Positions 8,443 to 18,383 of a stretch of 64,000 nt of DNA are shown piece by piece. The notes under the pieces were generated by a model. That model saw nothing but the letters and a program-made list of their open reading frames with translations. It was not told the origin of the DNA and ran no database searches. The stretch comes from JALJPB01 sp963933115 (lineage in GTDB: Bacteria; Pseudomonadota; Gammaproteobacteria; Enterobacterales; Alteromonadaceae): the NCBI GenBank assembly GCA_963933115.1, contig CAWVSL010000006.1:45949-109948 (forward strand). Direction: 5' to 3'. Position 1 is the first letter of the stretch. Each line of letters opens with the position of its first letter. The translations under genes were made by a program, and so were the position numbers.

Positions 8443-9408
8443 CTAATTATACCTAAATGAGTCAACTTTTCTCACCATTGACAATACTTGTTGTAAATTA
8501 GTTTCATTTTCCATTTCCAACCAGTTTAATTTATGCCAACCTCTTAACCAAGTCAATTGCCGTTTTGCTAGTTGTCTTGTCGCACATACACCACGAAAAA
8601 CCATTTCATCATGATCTATTTCACCATTAAGGTGTTGCCACATTTGACGATAACCAACACACCTTATTGATGGTAAATTCTCGTGTAAATCACCACGCTC
8701 TTTAAGAGATTTCACTTCTTGCTCAAAACTTTGCTCAATCATTGTTTGATAGCGTAATTCAATACGTTGGTGCAAGGTTTTACGATCCTTAGGAGTTATA
8801 GCAAATTGTAATACATCACCATCAAGCTTATCACCTTTAATTTGAGTTAATTGTGTCAGACTGTTTCCTGTTATTCGAAAAACTTCTAAAGCTCGCGTCA
8901 ATCTTTGTGGATCATTGGGATGAATTCTTAATGCTGACTCACTATCAGATAGCTGCAATAATTGGTGCATATGCTGCCAACCCTTTTCTGCTGCTTCTTG
9001 CTCTATTGCATCACGTATTGCTTTATTCGCTTGAGGTAAAGGCGATATCCCTTCAATCAAGCTTTTAAAATACATCATGGTGCCACCGACTAATAACGGA
9101 ATACGATTATTAGCCCGTATCTCTTCAATCTCACCTAGCGCGTCATGACAAAAATCAGCTGCCGAATAACTTTCACTCGCATCACGAATATTTATTAACC
9201 GATGAGGATATTGTGCCAATTCCTCTACCGTTGGTTTTGCTGTACCAATATCCATATCCCGATAAATCAATGCGGAATCAACACTAATAATATCACAAGG
9301 TAGTACATCACAAATGGCCATTGCTAGCGCTGTTTTACCTGATGCGGTCGGACCCATTAAACAAATAACAGGTGGCTTTTTCAAATTATTTGTTAACGAC
9401 AATCCCAT
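8443..9408 (-). CDS. miaA: tRNA dimethylallyltransferase MiaA
   Basis: MiaA attaches a dimethylallyl group to A37 of tRNAs that read UNN codons. The 321-residue product has the P-loop GPTASGKT (19-26), followed by SVDSALIYRDMDIGTAKPT, the substrate site of the family, and the conserved DPQRLTRALEVFRITG. It is placed between mutL and hfq, with 17 bases after the mutL stop, in the common mutL-miaA-hfq operon. The start MGLSLTNNL is the first ATG of the frame. Confidence 0.97.
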   Translation of the reverse strand: MGLSLTNNLKKPPVICLMGPTASGKTALAMAICDVLPCDIISVDSALIYRDMDIGTAKPTVEELAQYPHRLINIRDASESYSAADFCHDALGEIEEIRANNRIPLLVGGTMMYFKSLIEGISPLPQANKAIRDAIEQEAAEKGWQHMHQLLQLSDSESALRIHPNDPQRLTRALEVFRITGNSLTQLTQIKGDKLDGDVLQFAITPKDRKTLHQRIELRYQTMIEQSFEQEVKSLKERGDLHENLPSIRCVGYRQMWQHLNGEIDHDEMVFRGVCATRQLAKRQLTWLRGWHKLNWLEMENETNLQQVLSMVRKVDSFRYN

Positions 9409-9425
9409 ATCTTAATTATTAATTA

Positions 9426-11324
9426 TTAATTTGATGAATTTAATTGGCTTATTGTTGATGTGAGGTCAACAACTACAGAATTCAAGCGTAGTACCGGTGC
9501 TAATTGCTCTTTAAATAGATTTTTTCCTTGCTCAATAAGTGCTTGAGCACTTTGTTGATGATATTTTTCTGCGCCCATTAATTTTGCAAATGATTGACAC
9601 CAATGAATTTCTTCGAGATCACCTTTAACAGACAAAGGTAATAAATAATCGATAATGGTATTAAAACTCGCAGTAATATTTTTATCACGAAGACACGCCG
9701 GGAATTGCCTTATCTGTACTTTATTGGCTGTTTTTATAACAATTACTATACCCGCCTGCTCAAAACTAGTGATATGTTGGTTAACAAATATAAACTGTGC
9801 TTTATCTAAAGTTAAGCTAATGGGTAATAGTAATGGTTGACTGACGATACCTTTGTGCCAGCGCTCTTTAAGCTCGGTAAAATGAATGTTTTCAGCCAGC
9901 TTTTCTAAAGACAAAAGCCATAGTTCATCATCTAATAAAATCACTGCATAGTCAGGTGCAATAAATTTCAAAATATTAATGAGTGGTTCGGCAAGTAATG
10001 CCTGACTTTCAATAGGAGTTTCAACTAAATGACTATTTGGTACTGTAGTCATTAATTGTTGATAGGCGGCACTCGCTTTTTGTGACGGTTTAGCTGTCGG
10101 ACTATAACCTGACGGTGTAAGGCTTTTTTGAGTGGCATCACCGTCATTAATAACTCTTAGTGGCGTTACGTAATCATCTCTTTGCTTAAAAGCTTGATGT
10201 TGTCCATTTTCCTGTCCCTTAGCTATTTCATAAGCAGCCGTACCCGCTGACTGTTTTGTTAAACTCGTTGGTAAATTTTCAGGAGTACCGATAGTCGACA
10301 TTTCATGCTCTGAAGCATCTAAAGAGTGAGCGCTGCTTAAAGCATCATTACAAACTGAATAAATAAAGTCATGAATAAAACGGGCCTGATGAAAACGAAC
10401 TTCATGTTTTGCAGGGTGCACATTGACATCAACTTCTCGATAATCAAGGGTAAGAAACAAAACAAAAGCCGGATGGTTGTCAGCAACTAAGCGCTCAGAA
10501 AAAGACTGACGAATGGCATGATTAATCAACTTATCACGCATCATTCTACCATTAACATAACTATAACAAAGGTCACTTTGACTTCGGTGAAAACTAGGCT
10601 TGGCCAGCCACCCCCAAAGGTGTAAGTTGTCATGATGACAATCAACTTCCACGGCATGCTCAATGAAGGTTTTGCCACAAATCATTGTTACACGTTTAGC
10701 GTATTGAGACTTATCTTTTGCCGCACGATACTGCCTAATAATCTTACCATTATGGGTCAGTGTAAAAGTCACATCAAAACGTGCTAAAGCGATACGTCGT
10801 ACAACTTCATCAATATGACTAAATTCAGTTTTATCAGTACGAAGGAATTTTCTTCTCGCGGGAGTATTAAAAAACAAGTCACTCACTTCAATAGTTGTCC
10901 CATCGGGGTGAGCTGCAGGTTGAACCACTACGTCCATATCTCTGCCTGCCGCACTAGCTTGCCATGCTGTTTTTTGATTGGCCGGTTTCGATGTTAATGT
11001 TAACCGAGAAACTGAACTAATACTGGCAAGTGCTTCACCACGGAAGCCTAAGCTACTAATAGCCTCTAAATCGCGTAGGCTTTTAATTTTACTAGTCGCA
11101 TGACGACTTAACGCTAAGGCCAATTCATCTTTGGCAATACCTGAGCCGTTATCAGATATACGAAGTTTTTTAGTCCCCCCTTTTTCCACTTCAATGTGAA
11201 TCTGGTCGGCACCTGCATCTAATGAATTTTCAACTAATTCTTTAATGACTGAAGCAGGTCTTTCAACGACTTCTCCAGCAGCAATTTGATTAGCTAATTG
11301 AGCGGGGAGTATTTCAATGGTCAT
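9426..11324 (-). CDS. mutL: DNA mismatch repair protein MutL
   Basis: MutL is the GHKL ATPase linking MutS to the downstream nuclease. The 632-residue product begins MTIEILPAQLANQIAAGEVV and carries the GHKL motifs: ELVENSLDAGA (about 29-39), DNGSGI (58-63) and GFRGEALASI (about 93-102). The middle linker (about 335-430) is variable and polar. The C-terminal dimerisation domain shows no DQHAxxERxxxE endonuclease motif, which fits the MutH-dependent type of gammaproteobacteria. It lies between amiB and miaA. Confidence 0.97.
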   Translation of the reverse strand: MTIEILPAQLANQIAAGEVVERPASVIKELVENSLDAGADQIHIEVEKGGTKKLRISDNGSGIAKDELALALSRHATSKIKSLRDLEAISSLGFRGEALASISSVSRLTLTSKPANQKTAWQASAAGRDMDVVVQPAAHPDGTTIEVSDLFFNTPARRKFLRTDKTEFSHIDEVVRRIALARFDVTFTLTHNGKIIRQYRAAKDKSQYAKRVTMICGKTFIEHAVEVDCHHDNLHLWGWLAKPSFHRSQSDLCYSYVNGRMMRDKLINHAIRQSFSERLVADNHPAFVLFLTLDYREVDVNVHPAKHEVRFHQARFIHDFIYSVCNDALSSAHSLDASEHEMSTIGTPENLPTSLTKQSAGTAAYEIAKGQENGQHQAFKQRDDYVTPLRVINDGDATQKSLTPSGYSPTAKPSQKASAAYQQLMTTVPNSHLVETPIESQALLAEPLINILKFIAPDYAVILLDDELWLLSLEKLAENIHFTELKERWHKGIVSQPLLLPISLTLDKAQFIFVNQHITSFEQAGIVIVIKTANKVQIRQFPACLRDKNITASFNTIIDYLLPLSVKGDLEEIHWCQSFAKLMGAEKYHQQSAQALIEQGKNLFKEQLAPVLRLNSVVVDLTSTISQLNSSN

Positions 11325-11352
11325 ATTAATTTACTATTATATTTATGAATCA

Positions 11353-12684
11353 TTAGCCTGCACGAGGGATTTTTAATGTTTGACCAATCCTGACGGTATT
11401 AGACTTAAGATTATTGATTGATTTAATTTTTGTTACTGAAACTTTATAGCGCTTAGCTAAAGCAGATAAAGATTCACCACTTGAAACTTTATGGTTTTTA
11501 TGACCAACAGAAGCATAATAAGAACCTTGCAGCGGATGTTTAATAAAATAACGTTTAACACCAAGTGAAATCGCCGTCGCTAGCTTTTGTTGATACCAAG
11601 ATGAATTCAGATTTTTTTCTTCTTTATGATTAGAAATAAAGCCAGTTTCAACTAAAATTGATGGGATATCTGAGGCTTTTAGCACAGCAAAACTGGCATA
11701 CTGCGGTGTCTTTTTGTGTAATTTAGTGATTTTTTTTAATTCACTAATGACATTAGTTGCGACACCTAGACTTTCTTCTATCGAATGTTGTTTGCTCATG
11801 TCTGCTAAAGTTAGCGCAAAATAATTATCTTTAGTCGTTTTAATGACTGAGCCAACACCCCCTAATAATTCTGAGTTTTTCTCTCGGTTAACTAACCAAC
11901 GTGCCATTTCAGACTCTGCTCGACCTTTAGAGATAATCCAAACAGAAGCACCGTGGGGTTGTGAAGTTCTGAAGGCATCTGCGTGAATAGACACCAAAAA
12001 ATCAACTTGCTTTTCACGTGCTATTTTAGTTCGACGATTAAGACCGATATAATAATCACCCGAACGAATCAATACGGCAGTCATGCCTTTTTCTTTATCG
12101 ATCAGCTTTTTTAATTTTTTCGCAATTGCCAAGGTCACTTTTTTTTCATAAGAGCCTTTACCGCCAATAGAACCGGGATCATCACCACCATGTCCTGCGT
12201 CAATACCGATAATAATGTCGCGTGAGTCATTTCTAGGTTGATAAGATGTTACGTTTTTCTCTCTATTTTTATCATAAAGGTCAACAACCAAACGATTACC
12301 ATACTGACCTGCGGGGGGTAATGGAAAAACAGTAAGTTGATACTTTTCAGCCAATTCAAGCACAACTCGAGTTGAGCCTTTACTTTTAGAAGTACTACTA
12401 CGGATTAGTTTTATTCGAGAGTCATTTTTAGCAAGATTGGTTAAATTAACAGTATTATTACTAAGTTTAAAGTCGATCACTAAGCGTTCAGGACTCGACA
12501 AACTAAAGTATTTATAATCAGACTTATTTTTCAAATCAAAAACAATGCGAGTATTTTCAGGAGCGGACCAAACACGAATGCCATCAATACTATTAGCGGC
12601 TAATGCTGTAGAGCCAATAAACATCAATTGACTTACCAGAAATAGTCGAATAGCCCTGCTATTAATAGTAAAACCGCTGAACAT
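11353..12684 (-). CDS. amiB: N-acetylmuramoyl-L-alanine amidase AmiB with LysM
   Basis: A periplasmic amidase that cleaves the stem peptide from MurNAc when daughter cells separate. The 443-residue product has a signal peptide (cleavage after ALA, about residue 29), an AMIN domain (about 31-135), an Amidase_3 catalytic domain (about 155-380) and a C-terminal LysM (about 395-440). Zinc-binding positions are visible in GIDAGHGGDDPGS, SIHADAF and VETGFIS. In relatives such enzymes need EnvC-type activators; an envC homologue lies at 34 kb. It follows tsaE directly. Confidence 0.95.
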   Translation of the reverse strand: MFSGFTINSRAIRLFLVSQLMFIGSTALAANSIDGIRVWSAPENTRIVFDLKNKSDYKYFSLSSPERLVIDFKLSNNTVNLTNLAKNDSRIKLIRSSTSKSKGSTRVVLELAEKYQLTVFPLPPAGQYGNRLVVDLYDKNREKNVTSYQPRNDSRDIIIGIDAGHGGDDPGSIGGKGSYEKKVTLAIAKKLKKLIDKEKGMTAVLIRSGDYYIGLNRRTKIAREKQVDFLVSIHADAFRTSQPHGASVWIISKGRAESEMARWLVNREKNSELLGGVGSVIKTTKDNYFALTLADMSKQHSIEESLGVATNVISELKKITKLHKKTPQYASFAVLKASDIPSILVETGFISNHKEEKNLNSSWYQQKLATAISLGVKRYFIKHPLQGSYYASVGHKNHKVSSGESLSALAKRYKVSVTKIKSINNLKSNTVRIGQTLKIPRAG

Positions 12685-12690
12685 CTAGTG

Positions 12691-13176
12691 TCATCCTGTA
12701 TATGTTTTTTTTAATTCTTCAAGCACGTTAGTACCTTTTAAGGTACTGGCATTTATACTTATATTACGTTGTTCGCCAATATAATCAATGTTAATAATAA
12801 GGTCTTCTTGAGCGAGTAAACCGGTACCTTTTTCTGGCCATTCAATAAAGCAGCAGCAATTTTTATCAAAATAGTCTCGAATACCCATATACTCTAGCTC
12901 TTCAGGATCACTTAGTCGGTATAAATCAAAATGGTAAACGTGCCAATCATCTAAGTCATAGGGCTCAACCAAGGTATAAGTTGGACTTTTAACATTGCCT
13001 TGATGACCCATACCTCGTACAAAACCACGCGTTAATGTGGTTTTTCCTGCGCCTAGGTCACCATTTAAAAAAACAATGACGCCCTCTTTAAGCTTGGTTT
13101 TTATCACTGTTGCTAGCGATGTACCGATGGCAATTGTTGCCGCTTCATCCGCTAAGAAATAATTAAGTTTTTTCAT
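12691..13176 (-). CDS. tsaE: tRNA threonylcarbamoyladenosine biosynthesis ATPase TsaE
   Basis: TsaE works with TsaB and TsaD to transfer threonylcarbamoyl to A37 of ANN-decoding tRNAs. The 161-residue product has the P-loop GDLGAGKTTLTRG (39-51), SPTYTLVEPY and YHFDLYRL, all family hallmarks, and FIEWPEKG near 110-120. Its ATG overlaps the stop of nnr and its stop is 6 bases from amiB, matching the nnr-tsaE-amiB-mutL operon of E. coli. Confidence 0.97.
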   Translation of the reverse strand: MKKLNYFLADEAATIAIGTSLATVIKTKLKEGVIVFLNGDLGAGKTTLTRGFVRGMGHQGNVKSPTYTLVEPYDLDDWHVYHFDLYRLSDPEELEYMGIRDYFDKNCCCFIEWPEKGTGLLAQEDLIINIDYIGEQRNISINASTLKGTNVLEELKKTYTG

Positions 13177-14717
13177 TAATACTCATTTACCAAGTGTTGC
13201 AGTTCTGCAAATAAATCACTGGCCAACATACCACGCTGGCCATTTTTGTCAGCAATTCTATCAGCTGCCGCGCCGTGAATATAGCATGCTAAGCGCACTG
13301 CTTTAAAAGCATCTGGCATTTGTAACAATAATGCCGCAATAATACCTGATAAAACATCACCCATACCACCAGAAGCCATACCCGCATTGCCTGTTGAATT
13401 AACCCAGGTTTGGTGCCCGTTAGAAATTAAACTACCGGCGCCTTTTAATAAACATATACCGCCATATTTTTTAGCTATTTTCTTTACCGCGCCGAATCTA
13501 TCAGCCTCTATTTCAGCAACTGTACAATTTAATAATCTCGATGCTTCTTTTGGGTGAGGTGTTAACACCCAAAGGTTATTGTACGCATTGCGTTCACTTA
13601 AAAAATGCAAGGCATCTGCATCAATAACACAAGGTTTACCTTGCAAAAGTGCTAAATCAAACATTTGCTCAGCCCAATCATCTCGACCAAGACCTGGCCC
13701 TATAATAAGCACTCTAGCTTTATTCAATATCGTTGAGTTCGCCAATGTTTTAATCGAGGAAGAAGCTAACATAATTTCTGGACGCCCATTAAAGACCAAA
13801 GCTTGATTGCCTTCATGGCAGCTTATGGCTAATAATGATGCTCCAGATCGTAATGCGGCCTCTCCCGATAAACGAATTGCCCCAGGCATACCAATATTTC
13901 CTCCAATAGCTAACAATAAACCTATATCGCCTTTATGACTTATGGGTGGACGTTTAGCTAACGCAGGTAAGTCAGCATGCCCTTGACTATAAATATTATT
14001 CTGGTGAGATGCATGAGCAATAAAATCTTGACCTATATTTAAATCATTTAGAAATAAATCACCAATATAATTAGCGGCCATCGCGGTTAATAATCCTTGT
14101 TTTAAAACAATAAAGGTTATCGTAACGTCAGCAATAACGGCTATTGAGTCTACGGTTCCCTTAGTAGCAGATAAACCTGAAGGTATGTCAATACTGAATT
14201 TTTTTGCCTTATGCTGATTAATAACAATAATTAAATTTTTAATATCCTCACTTAATTGGCCGTGAAAGCCTATACCAAAAATTCCATCAACAATGAGCTC
14301 TCCCGTAAAACTAGTGATAACTTGTTCGGGATTATGCCCTAATAATTTATCTTGTTTGATAATAGTAACGCCCGCATCTTTCAATGCTTGGCATGCTAGC
14401 CTTGCATTGAAGGATGCGGGTTTATTAAGTGATAATACTGAAACATCAAGACCGGCAAGGTGGGCGAGGCGAGCGATCACAAAACCGTCCCCCCCATTAT
14501 TGCCACTTCCACAAATCACTAACATTGAGTTAATCTTGGGGCAACACTGCAAAATTTGATTAAAAGCAGCCAAACCAGCACGCACCATTAAATCTGGCAT
14601 CGTAATATGTAGTTTTTTCGCAACCATAACTTCATTTTGTAGAACTTGTTTAGCCGAGTAAGCTGGCTGTGATAAGCTTAGCGGGTATTTATTTGAACTC
14701 ATTGGCTTTCCATACAT
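13176..14717 (-). CDS. nnr: Bifunctional NAD(P)H-hydrate epimerase / ADP-dependent dehydratase
   Basis: This enzyme repairs hydrated NADH and NADPH: the N-terminal YjeF domain (about 10-220) epimerises the hydrates and the C-terminal ribokinase-like domain (about 235-500) dehydrates them. Seen in the 513 residues: CGSGNNGGDGFVIARL in the N-domain, AIGGNIGMPGA, and NAGMASGGMGDVLSGI in the C-domain. The annotated ATG has no clear ribosome site; a second ATG 15 bases downstream (14702) is possible. It diverges from queG and overlaps tsaE. Confidence 0.95.
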   Translation of the reverse strand: MYGKPMSSNKYPLSLSQPAYSAKQVLQNEVMVAKKLHITMPDLMVRAGLAAFNQILQCCPKINSMLVICGSGNNGGDGFVIARLAHLAGLDVSVLSLNKPASFNARLACQALKDAGVTIIKQDKLLGHNPEQVITSFTGELIVDGIFGIGFHGQLSEDIKNLIIVINQHKAKKFSIDIPSGLSATKGTVDSIAVIADVTITFIVLKQGLLTAMAANYIGDLFLNDLNIGQDFIAHASHQNNIYSQGHADLPALAKRPPISHKGDIGLLLAIGGNIGMPGAIRLSGEAALRSGASLLAISCHEGNQALVFNGRPEIMLASSSIKTLANSTILNKARVLIIGPGLGRDDWAEQMFDLALLQGKPCVIDADALHFLSERNAYNNLWVLTPHPKEASRLLNCTVAEIEADRFGAVKKIAKKYGGICLLKGAGSLISNGHQTWVNSTGNAGMASGGMGDVLSGIIAALLLQMPDAFKAVRLACYIHGAAADRIADKNGQRGMLASDLFAELQHLVNEY

Positions 14718-14774
14718 TTAAAACAAAGCGTATCCACTGATAATGCTACTGGTATATTATTTTAAGACACTTTT

Positions 14775-15938
14775 ATGACCGACAACATCACCAGCCCCAC
14801 TATTGACTATCAAGCTTTAGCCGAAAAAATCAAGTTTTGGGGTAAAGAACTTGGCTTTGAACAAGTTGGAATTTGTGATGTGGATTTATCAAGTCACGAA
14901 CCTGCACTCATAAAATGGTTAGAAAATAACTACCATGGCAACATGGATTATATGGCAAGGCACGGTTTAATGCGTGCAAGACCTGCCGAGTTAGAATTGG
15001 GATCAATCCGTGCGATTAGTGTACGTATGAATTACTTGCCAACAGATGCCAGGTTTGCCAAAACATTAAAAAAGAAAGATCATGCTTATGTTAGTCGTTA
15101 TGCCTTAGGGCGTGATTATCATAAAATGATGAGAAAAAAGCTCCAACAACTCGGTATGAAAATAAAAGAGCACTGTGTTGAATTCAACTTTCGTCCTTTT
15201 GTTGACTCAGCACCGATCCTTGAGAGGCCTTTAGCTGAAAAAGCTGGTTTAGGCTGGGTGGGTAAACACAGTTTACTAATTAATAAAACAGCAGGTTCAT
15301 GGTTTTTTATTGGCGAACTGTTAGTTGATATACCCCTTCCTTGTGATGAAAAACCCTCAAACGAATGTGGTGCTTGTGTCGCTTGTATAAAAATCTGTCC
15401 AACTAACGCTATTGTTGAACCTTATGTTGTTGACGCTCGGCGATGTATTTCCTACCTGACTATAGAATTAAAAGACGCTATTCCTATCGATTTGAGACCG
15501 TTAATGGGTAATCGCATTTATGGTTGTGATGATTGCCAATTAATTTGTCCTTGGAATAAATTTGCGAAATTGAGTGTCGAAGCTGACTTTCAGGCAAGAC
15601 ACAATTTAGACCAAGCCTCTTTATTAGATTTATTTTCCTGGCATGAAAAAGAGTTCCTCAGCAATACCGAGGGATCGCCTATTAGGCGTATTGGCTTTCA
15701 ATCTTGGCAACGAAATATTGCGGTGGCATTAGGAAATGCTGACTTTTCTAACAACATTGTTGATGCATTGACAGCTCAACTTAAAAAGTCTGAAGCCATG
15801 GTTGCTGAACATATTTTATGGGCACTCGACCAACAGCAGTTGAAACAAGAAGAAAATAAGGGGCTTATTGAAGTGAATCAGCGGTTAACTGCTCGTTTGA
15901 TTCGCTCGGTAGAAAAAGGATTACCAAGGGATGCTTAG
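14775..15938 (+). CDS. queG: Epoxyqueuosine reductase QueG
   Basis: QueG is the cobalamin- and iron-sulfur-dependent enzyme for the last step of queuosine formation in tRNA anticodons. The 387-residue product has the DUF1730 N-domain with RYALGRDYHKMMR (about 113-125), the active-site region PFVDSAPILERPLAEKAG, and two [4Fe-4S] motifs, CGACVACIKICPTNAI and CDDCQLICPWNKFA. A HEAT-like C-terminus follows. It is divergent from nnr, as in E. coli, and its stop overlaps by 4 bases the stop of the convergent DUF1289 gene. Confidence 0.96.
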   Translation: MTDNITSPTIDYQALAEKIKFWGKELGFEQVGICDVDLSSHEPALIKWLENNYHGNMDYMARHGLMRARPAELELGSIRAISVRMNYLPTDARFAKTLKKKDHAYVSRYALGRDYHKMMRKKLQQLGMKIKEHCVEFNFRPFVDSAPILERPLAEKAGLGWVGKHSLLINKTAGSWFFIGELLVDIPLPCDEKPSNECGACVACIKICPTNAIVEPYVVDARRCISYLTIELKDAIPIDLRPLMGNRIYGCDDCQLICPWNKFAKLSVEADFQARHNLDQASLLDLFSWHEKEFLSNTEGSPIRRIGFQSWQRNIAVALGNADFSNNIVDALTAQLKKSEAMVAEHILWALDQQQLKQEENKGLIEVNQRLTARLIRSVEKGLPRDA

Positions 15939-16144
15939 TTAGCGTTAATCCGTTGAGCTTTCCTTCTTATTTCACAATTGAGTTCAATGTGTTTTTTTTC
16001 TGCAGTTGAACGCTCTTGCCAGCCAATTATTTCATCCAAATGACGTAAACACCCCAAACAAATATTTTGTTCATCTAAAGAGCAATTTCGCACACAAGGT
16101 GAGGGTATAACCTCAATCACCGACTCATGTGTATTATCACTCAT
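15935..16144 (-). CDS. DUF1289 family small Cys-rich protein
   Basis: A 69-residue protein of the DUF1289 family, defined by the pattern SPCVRNCSLDEQNICLGCLRHLDEIIGW, with four cysteines that probably bind metal, and a basic C-terminus. Function is not known. I place the start at the ATG at 16144 (MSDNTHESV) because GGAG lies 6 bases before it; an upstream in-frame ATG at 16162 lacks such a site. It ends convergently on queG with a 4-base overlap. Confidence 0.85.
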   Translation of the reverse strand: MSDNTHESVIEVIPSPCVRNCSLDEQNICLGCLRHLDEIIGWQERSTAEKKHIELNCEIRRKAQRINAN

Positions 16145-16192
16145 GGTTAGCTCCATCTTCAAGTTGATTTATTGATAGTGAACGCATGTTAA

Positions 16193-17647
16193 CTAAATAC
16201 CAGTTGCATATTTTTTAATTACCGTTAGTTCGTGTTTAGTTAAAAGTAAGCTTTCAGTGATTTTATCAATGGCTTGTTTAGCTAAGCCTTTTTCTAATTG
16301 CAAAATTAAAGCAACTAATTGATCCGCGGCAAGTATACGCGCATTTTCCATTAACACCATTAACGCTTGTTCTGCTAAGGGTTTATTCTTTACTTTTATC
16401 GCATGACACAACTCACTAAAACTTTCATCATTACTCTCGATGTATTCGTCTAACATATATATTGCTAGGCCAATGGTGCCTTGATGTTTTGTGTATAACA
16501 TCATATCAAAACATGTTTTACCTTTATCGACAGACACTTCCTCAACTAAACGATCAACTTTCGTTACTGCAACTTGCGATTTTTTTTGTCTGTCAGTAAT
16601 TAACACCTCAATATCACGACTCTGTTGAGGTGTTTTATATTTATGGCTAATACTGATAACCAAACAGATAAATAATAGGCAAAGAGCAACAAAAACAATC
16701 CAAAAGACAATGGCTTGATTTTCTAAAGTGAGTGTTTTTTGAAGCTGAAAAAATAAGTTTTTTTCGTTTTTCTTACTGATAAACTTATATTTATTATTCT
16801 CCACAGGAGCATTAATCATACTTTGTAAAACATCAAATTGTTTTTGTAAACCTGCCCTATAGTAGTGAATTAACTGTAAATAACTACGCCATTTGGCTAC
16901 CGTTTGTTGCTCTGCGAACAATAGAAGTTTCAGAGAAGTGACATACTCATTCACTTCGAGCATCGATGAAGCCCCAGTTGACTCACTGACCAAGAATTCA
17001 TACAAAGCCAATGTGGCCAAAATTTGCTGGCTTAGTTTTTCGAATTTACTTGACGATGTTTTAATGGTCAGTTGTTCAAAACTCTCAATAGTAGTTTCAA
17101 ATTCTTGTTTTAATATTTTCAAATCATCTAATGTTGTATTAGCTTTAATATAAGCCTTAGCTCGATTAACAGTGACAGAGTCATTGACATTATCTTTTAT
17201 CACCAGTTGATATAACCCTCTAAGCTGATGATTGTTTTTACTCATATAATTAGTTAATACTTTATTAGTGTTCTTGAGCTGCTCTATAACCTTTTTTAAT
17301 AAGTATTCATTATCCTCACTTCGACTAACAATATTATCGATCAGATCCTCATTTTTCTTATTATCCGCTAACCACAAATCAAATTGAGGAGAGTTACTAG
17401 CCAGCCTTCCATTTAATATTGACCACTGGATGATCAATTTTTGATGGTCTTTTTTAAAACTTTCCGCTTGTTTATCTGATAAGATTTTCGTTAATAGCTC
17501 ATGGGTCTTTACTAGTGACTTTTTAAAAGTAATCTCTTGTTTTAATTGACTAAATTGCACTGCGCTTTTCTGGTTTAGTTGCTGATCCCTAAAGTAGGTT
17601 CCAGCAAAAACAAGTGAGAGAAGTAAAACTAAAATGAACGTCATCAT
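16193..17647 (-). CDS. Membrane protein with periplasmic helical domain and degenerate HPt-like C-terminus
   Basis: I do not recognise a named gene. The 484 residues show an N-terminal membrane segment (3-17), a long helical, probably periplasmic part (about 20-310), a second membrane segment (312-334) and a cytoplasmic tail. That topology is typical of histidine-kinase sensors. The tail (about 390-480) has the length and helix spacing of an HPt phosphotransfer domain, but the phospho-accepting His is replaced by Met430 in ALMVLMENARILAADQL; the +2 Leu, +6 Ala, +9 Leu and +14 Leu positions are kept, while the usual +3 Lys and +4 Gly are not. It may be a scaffold or sensor without phosphotransfer. 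It stands alone between DUF1289 and DUF4442 genes. Confidence 0.6.
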   Translation of the reverse strand: MMTFILVLLLSLVFAGTYFRDQQLNQKSAVQFSQLKQEITFKKSLVKTHELLTKILSDKQAESFKKDHQKLIIQWSILNGRLASNSPQFDLWLADNKKNEDLIDNIVSRSEDNEYLLKKVIEQLKNTNKVLTNYMSKNNHQLRGLYQLVIKDNVNDSVTVNRAKAYIKANTTLDDLKILKQEFETTIESFEQLTIKTSSSKFEKLSQQILATLALYEFLVSESTGASSMLEVNEYVTSLKLLLFAEQQTVAKWRSYLQLIHYYRAGLQKQFDVLQSMINAPVENNKYKFISKKNEKNLFFQLQKTLTLENQAIVFWIVFVALCLLFICLVISISHKYKTPQQSRDIEVLITDRQKKSQVAVTKVDRLVEEVSVDKGKTCFDMMLYTKHQGTIGLAIYMLDEYIESNDESFSELCHAIKVKNKPLAEQALMVLMENARILAADQLVALILQLEKGLAKQAIDKITESLLLTKHELTVIKKYATGI

Positions 17648-17845
17648 TGCAAGATGGCCGTTAATTTAACGGTGAAGTGTTGTCGTAAAAGATTGAACCA
17701 TTGGTAATTACTTTCTTAAATGACTTTGCTTGATTATTCAACATAATCAAAGTCGTTATTTCCTAATACTAATAAATTAGTTTAGGTAATAATCAATAAG
17801 AAGCAATATTTTCAAAAAAATAGAGTAACGAACTAAATGAAAAAA

Positions 17846-18331
17846 TTAACGTTTTTTGCTAACCCATGCCCATACCATTTCACATTCGATTGGTGGCTGC
17901 TCTGATTCATCATTAATCAGTACTGGAATTAACATATCTCCTTTTTCATCACTATTAATCTGACTAATTTGTCTATCGGTCAGTGTAGCTTTTGCGGTTA
18001 ATGCGCCTTGCATTCTCCGTTGATATCTCATGGTCATTGATTTTAAAAGGGGAATACATTTGTCAGGCACATTTAAGCCAAAAACGATACCTGTCGCCGA
18101 CTCAGCGATTAAAGCGGCGGCAACAGCATGAATTCCACCGATATGATTTTGCACTTTCTTTGTATTGGCTAAAGTGACGATTACCTCTTGATTAGAGACT
18201 TTTGTAATTTTTATTCCCGTAGTCTTGGCATAGTTAACCTTGCTAAAGAACATGCGTGTTAATAAAAAGGACTGTAAAAAAAGAGGGGCTTGATGCACTT
18301 TATCGACAAAACGACTAAAATTATTGGCCAT
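17846..18331 (-). CDS. DUF4442 domain hot-dog fold protein (thioesterase-like)
   Basis: The 161-residue product fits the DUF4442 family, relatives of PaaI/YiiD-type hot-dog thioesterases: helical N-terminus, KVSNQEVIVTLANTKKVQNHIGGIHAVAAALIAES (split here for length by its GGIHA centre), then strands up to CEMVWAWVSKK. The HxGG(I)HA segment after N resembles the NHxGT active-site region of the superfamily. The substrate is unknown; acyl-CoA hydrolysis is inference. Confidence 0.65.
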   Translation of the reverse strand: MANNFSRFVDKVHQAPLFLQSFLLTRMFFSKVNYAKTTGIKITKVSNQEVIVTLANTKKVQNHIGGIHAVAAALIAESATGIVFGLNVPDKCIPLLKSMTMRYQRRMQGALTAKATLTDRQISQINSDEKGDMLIPVLINDESEQPPIECEMVWAWVSKKR

Positions 18332-18383
18332 TGGTATTATTCCATTGTGCTAAATTATTAAGTAGTATTGTTTACCATACTGG

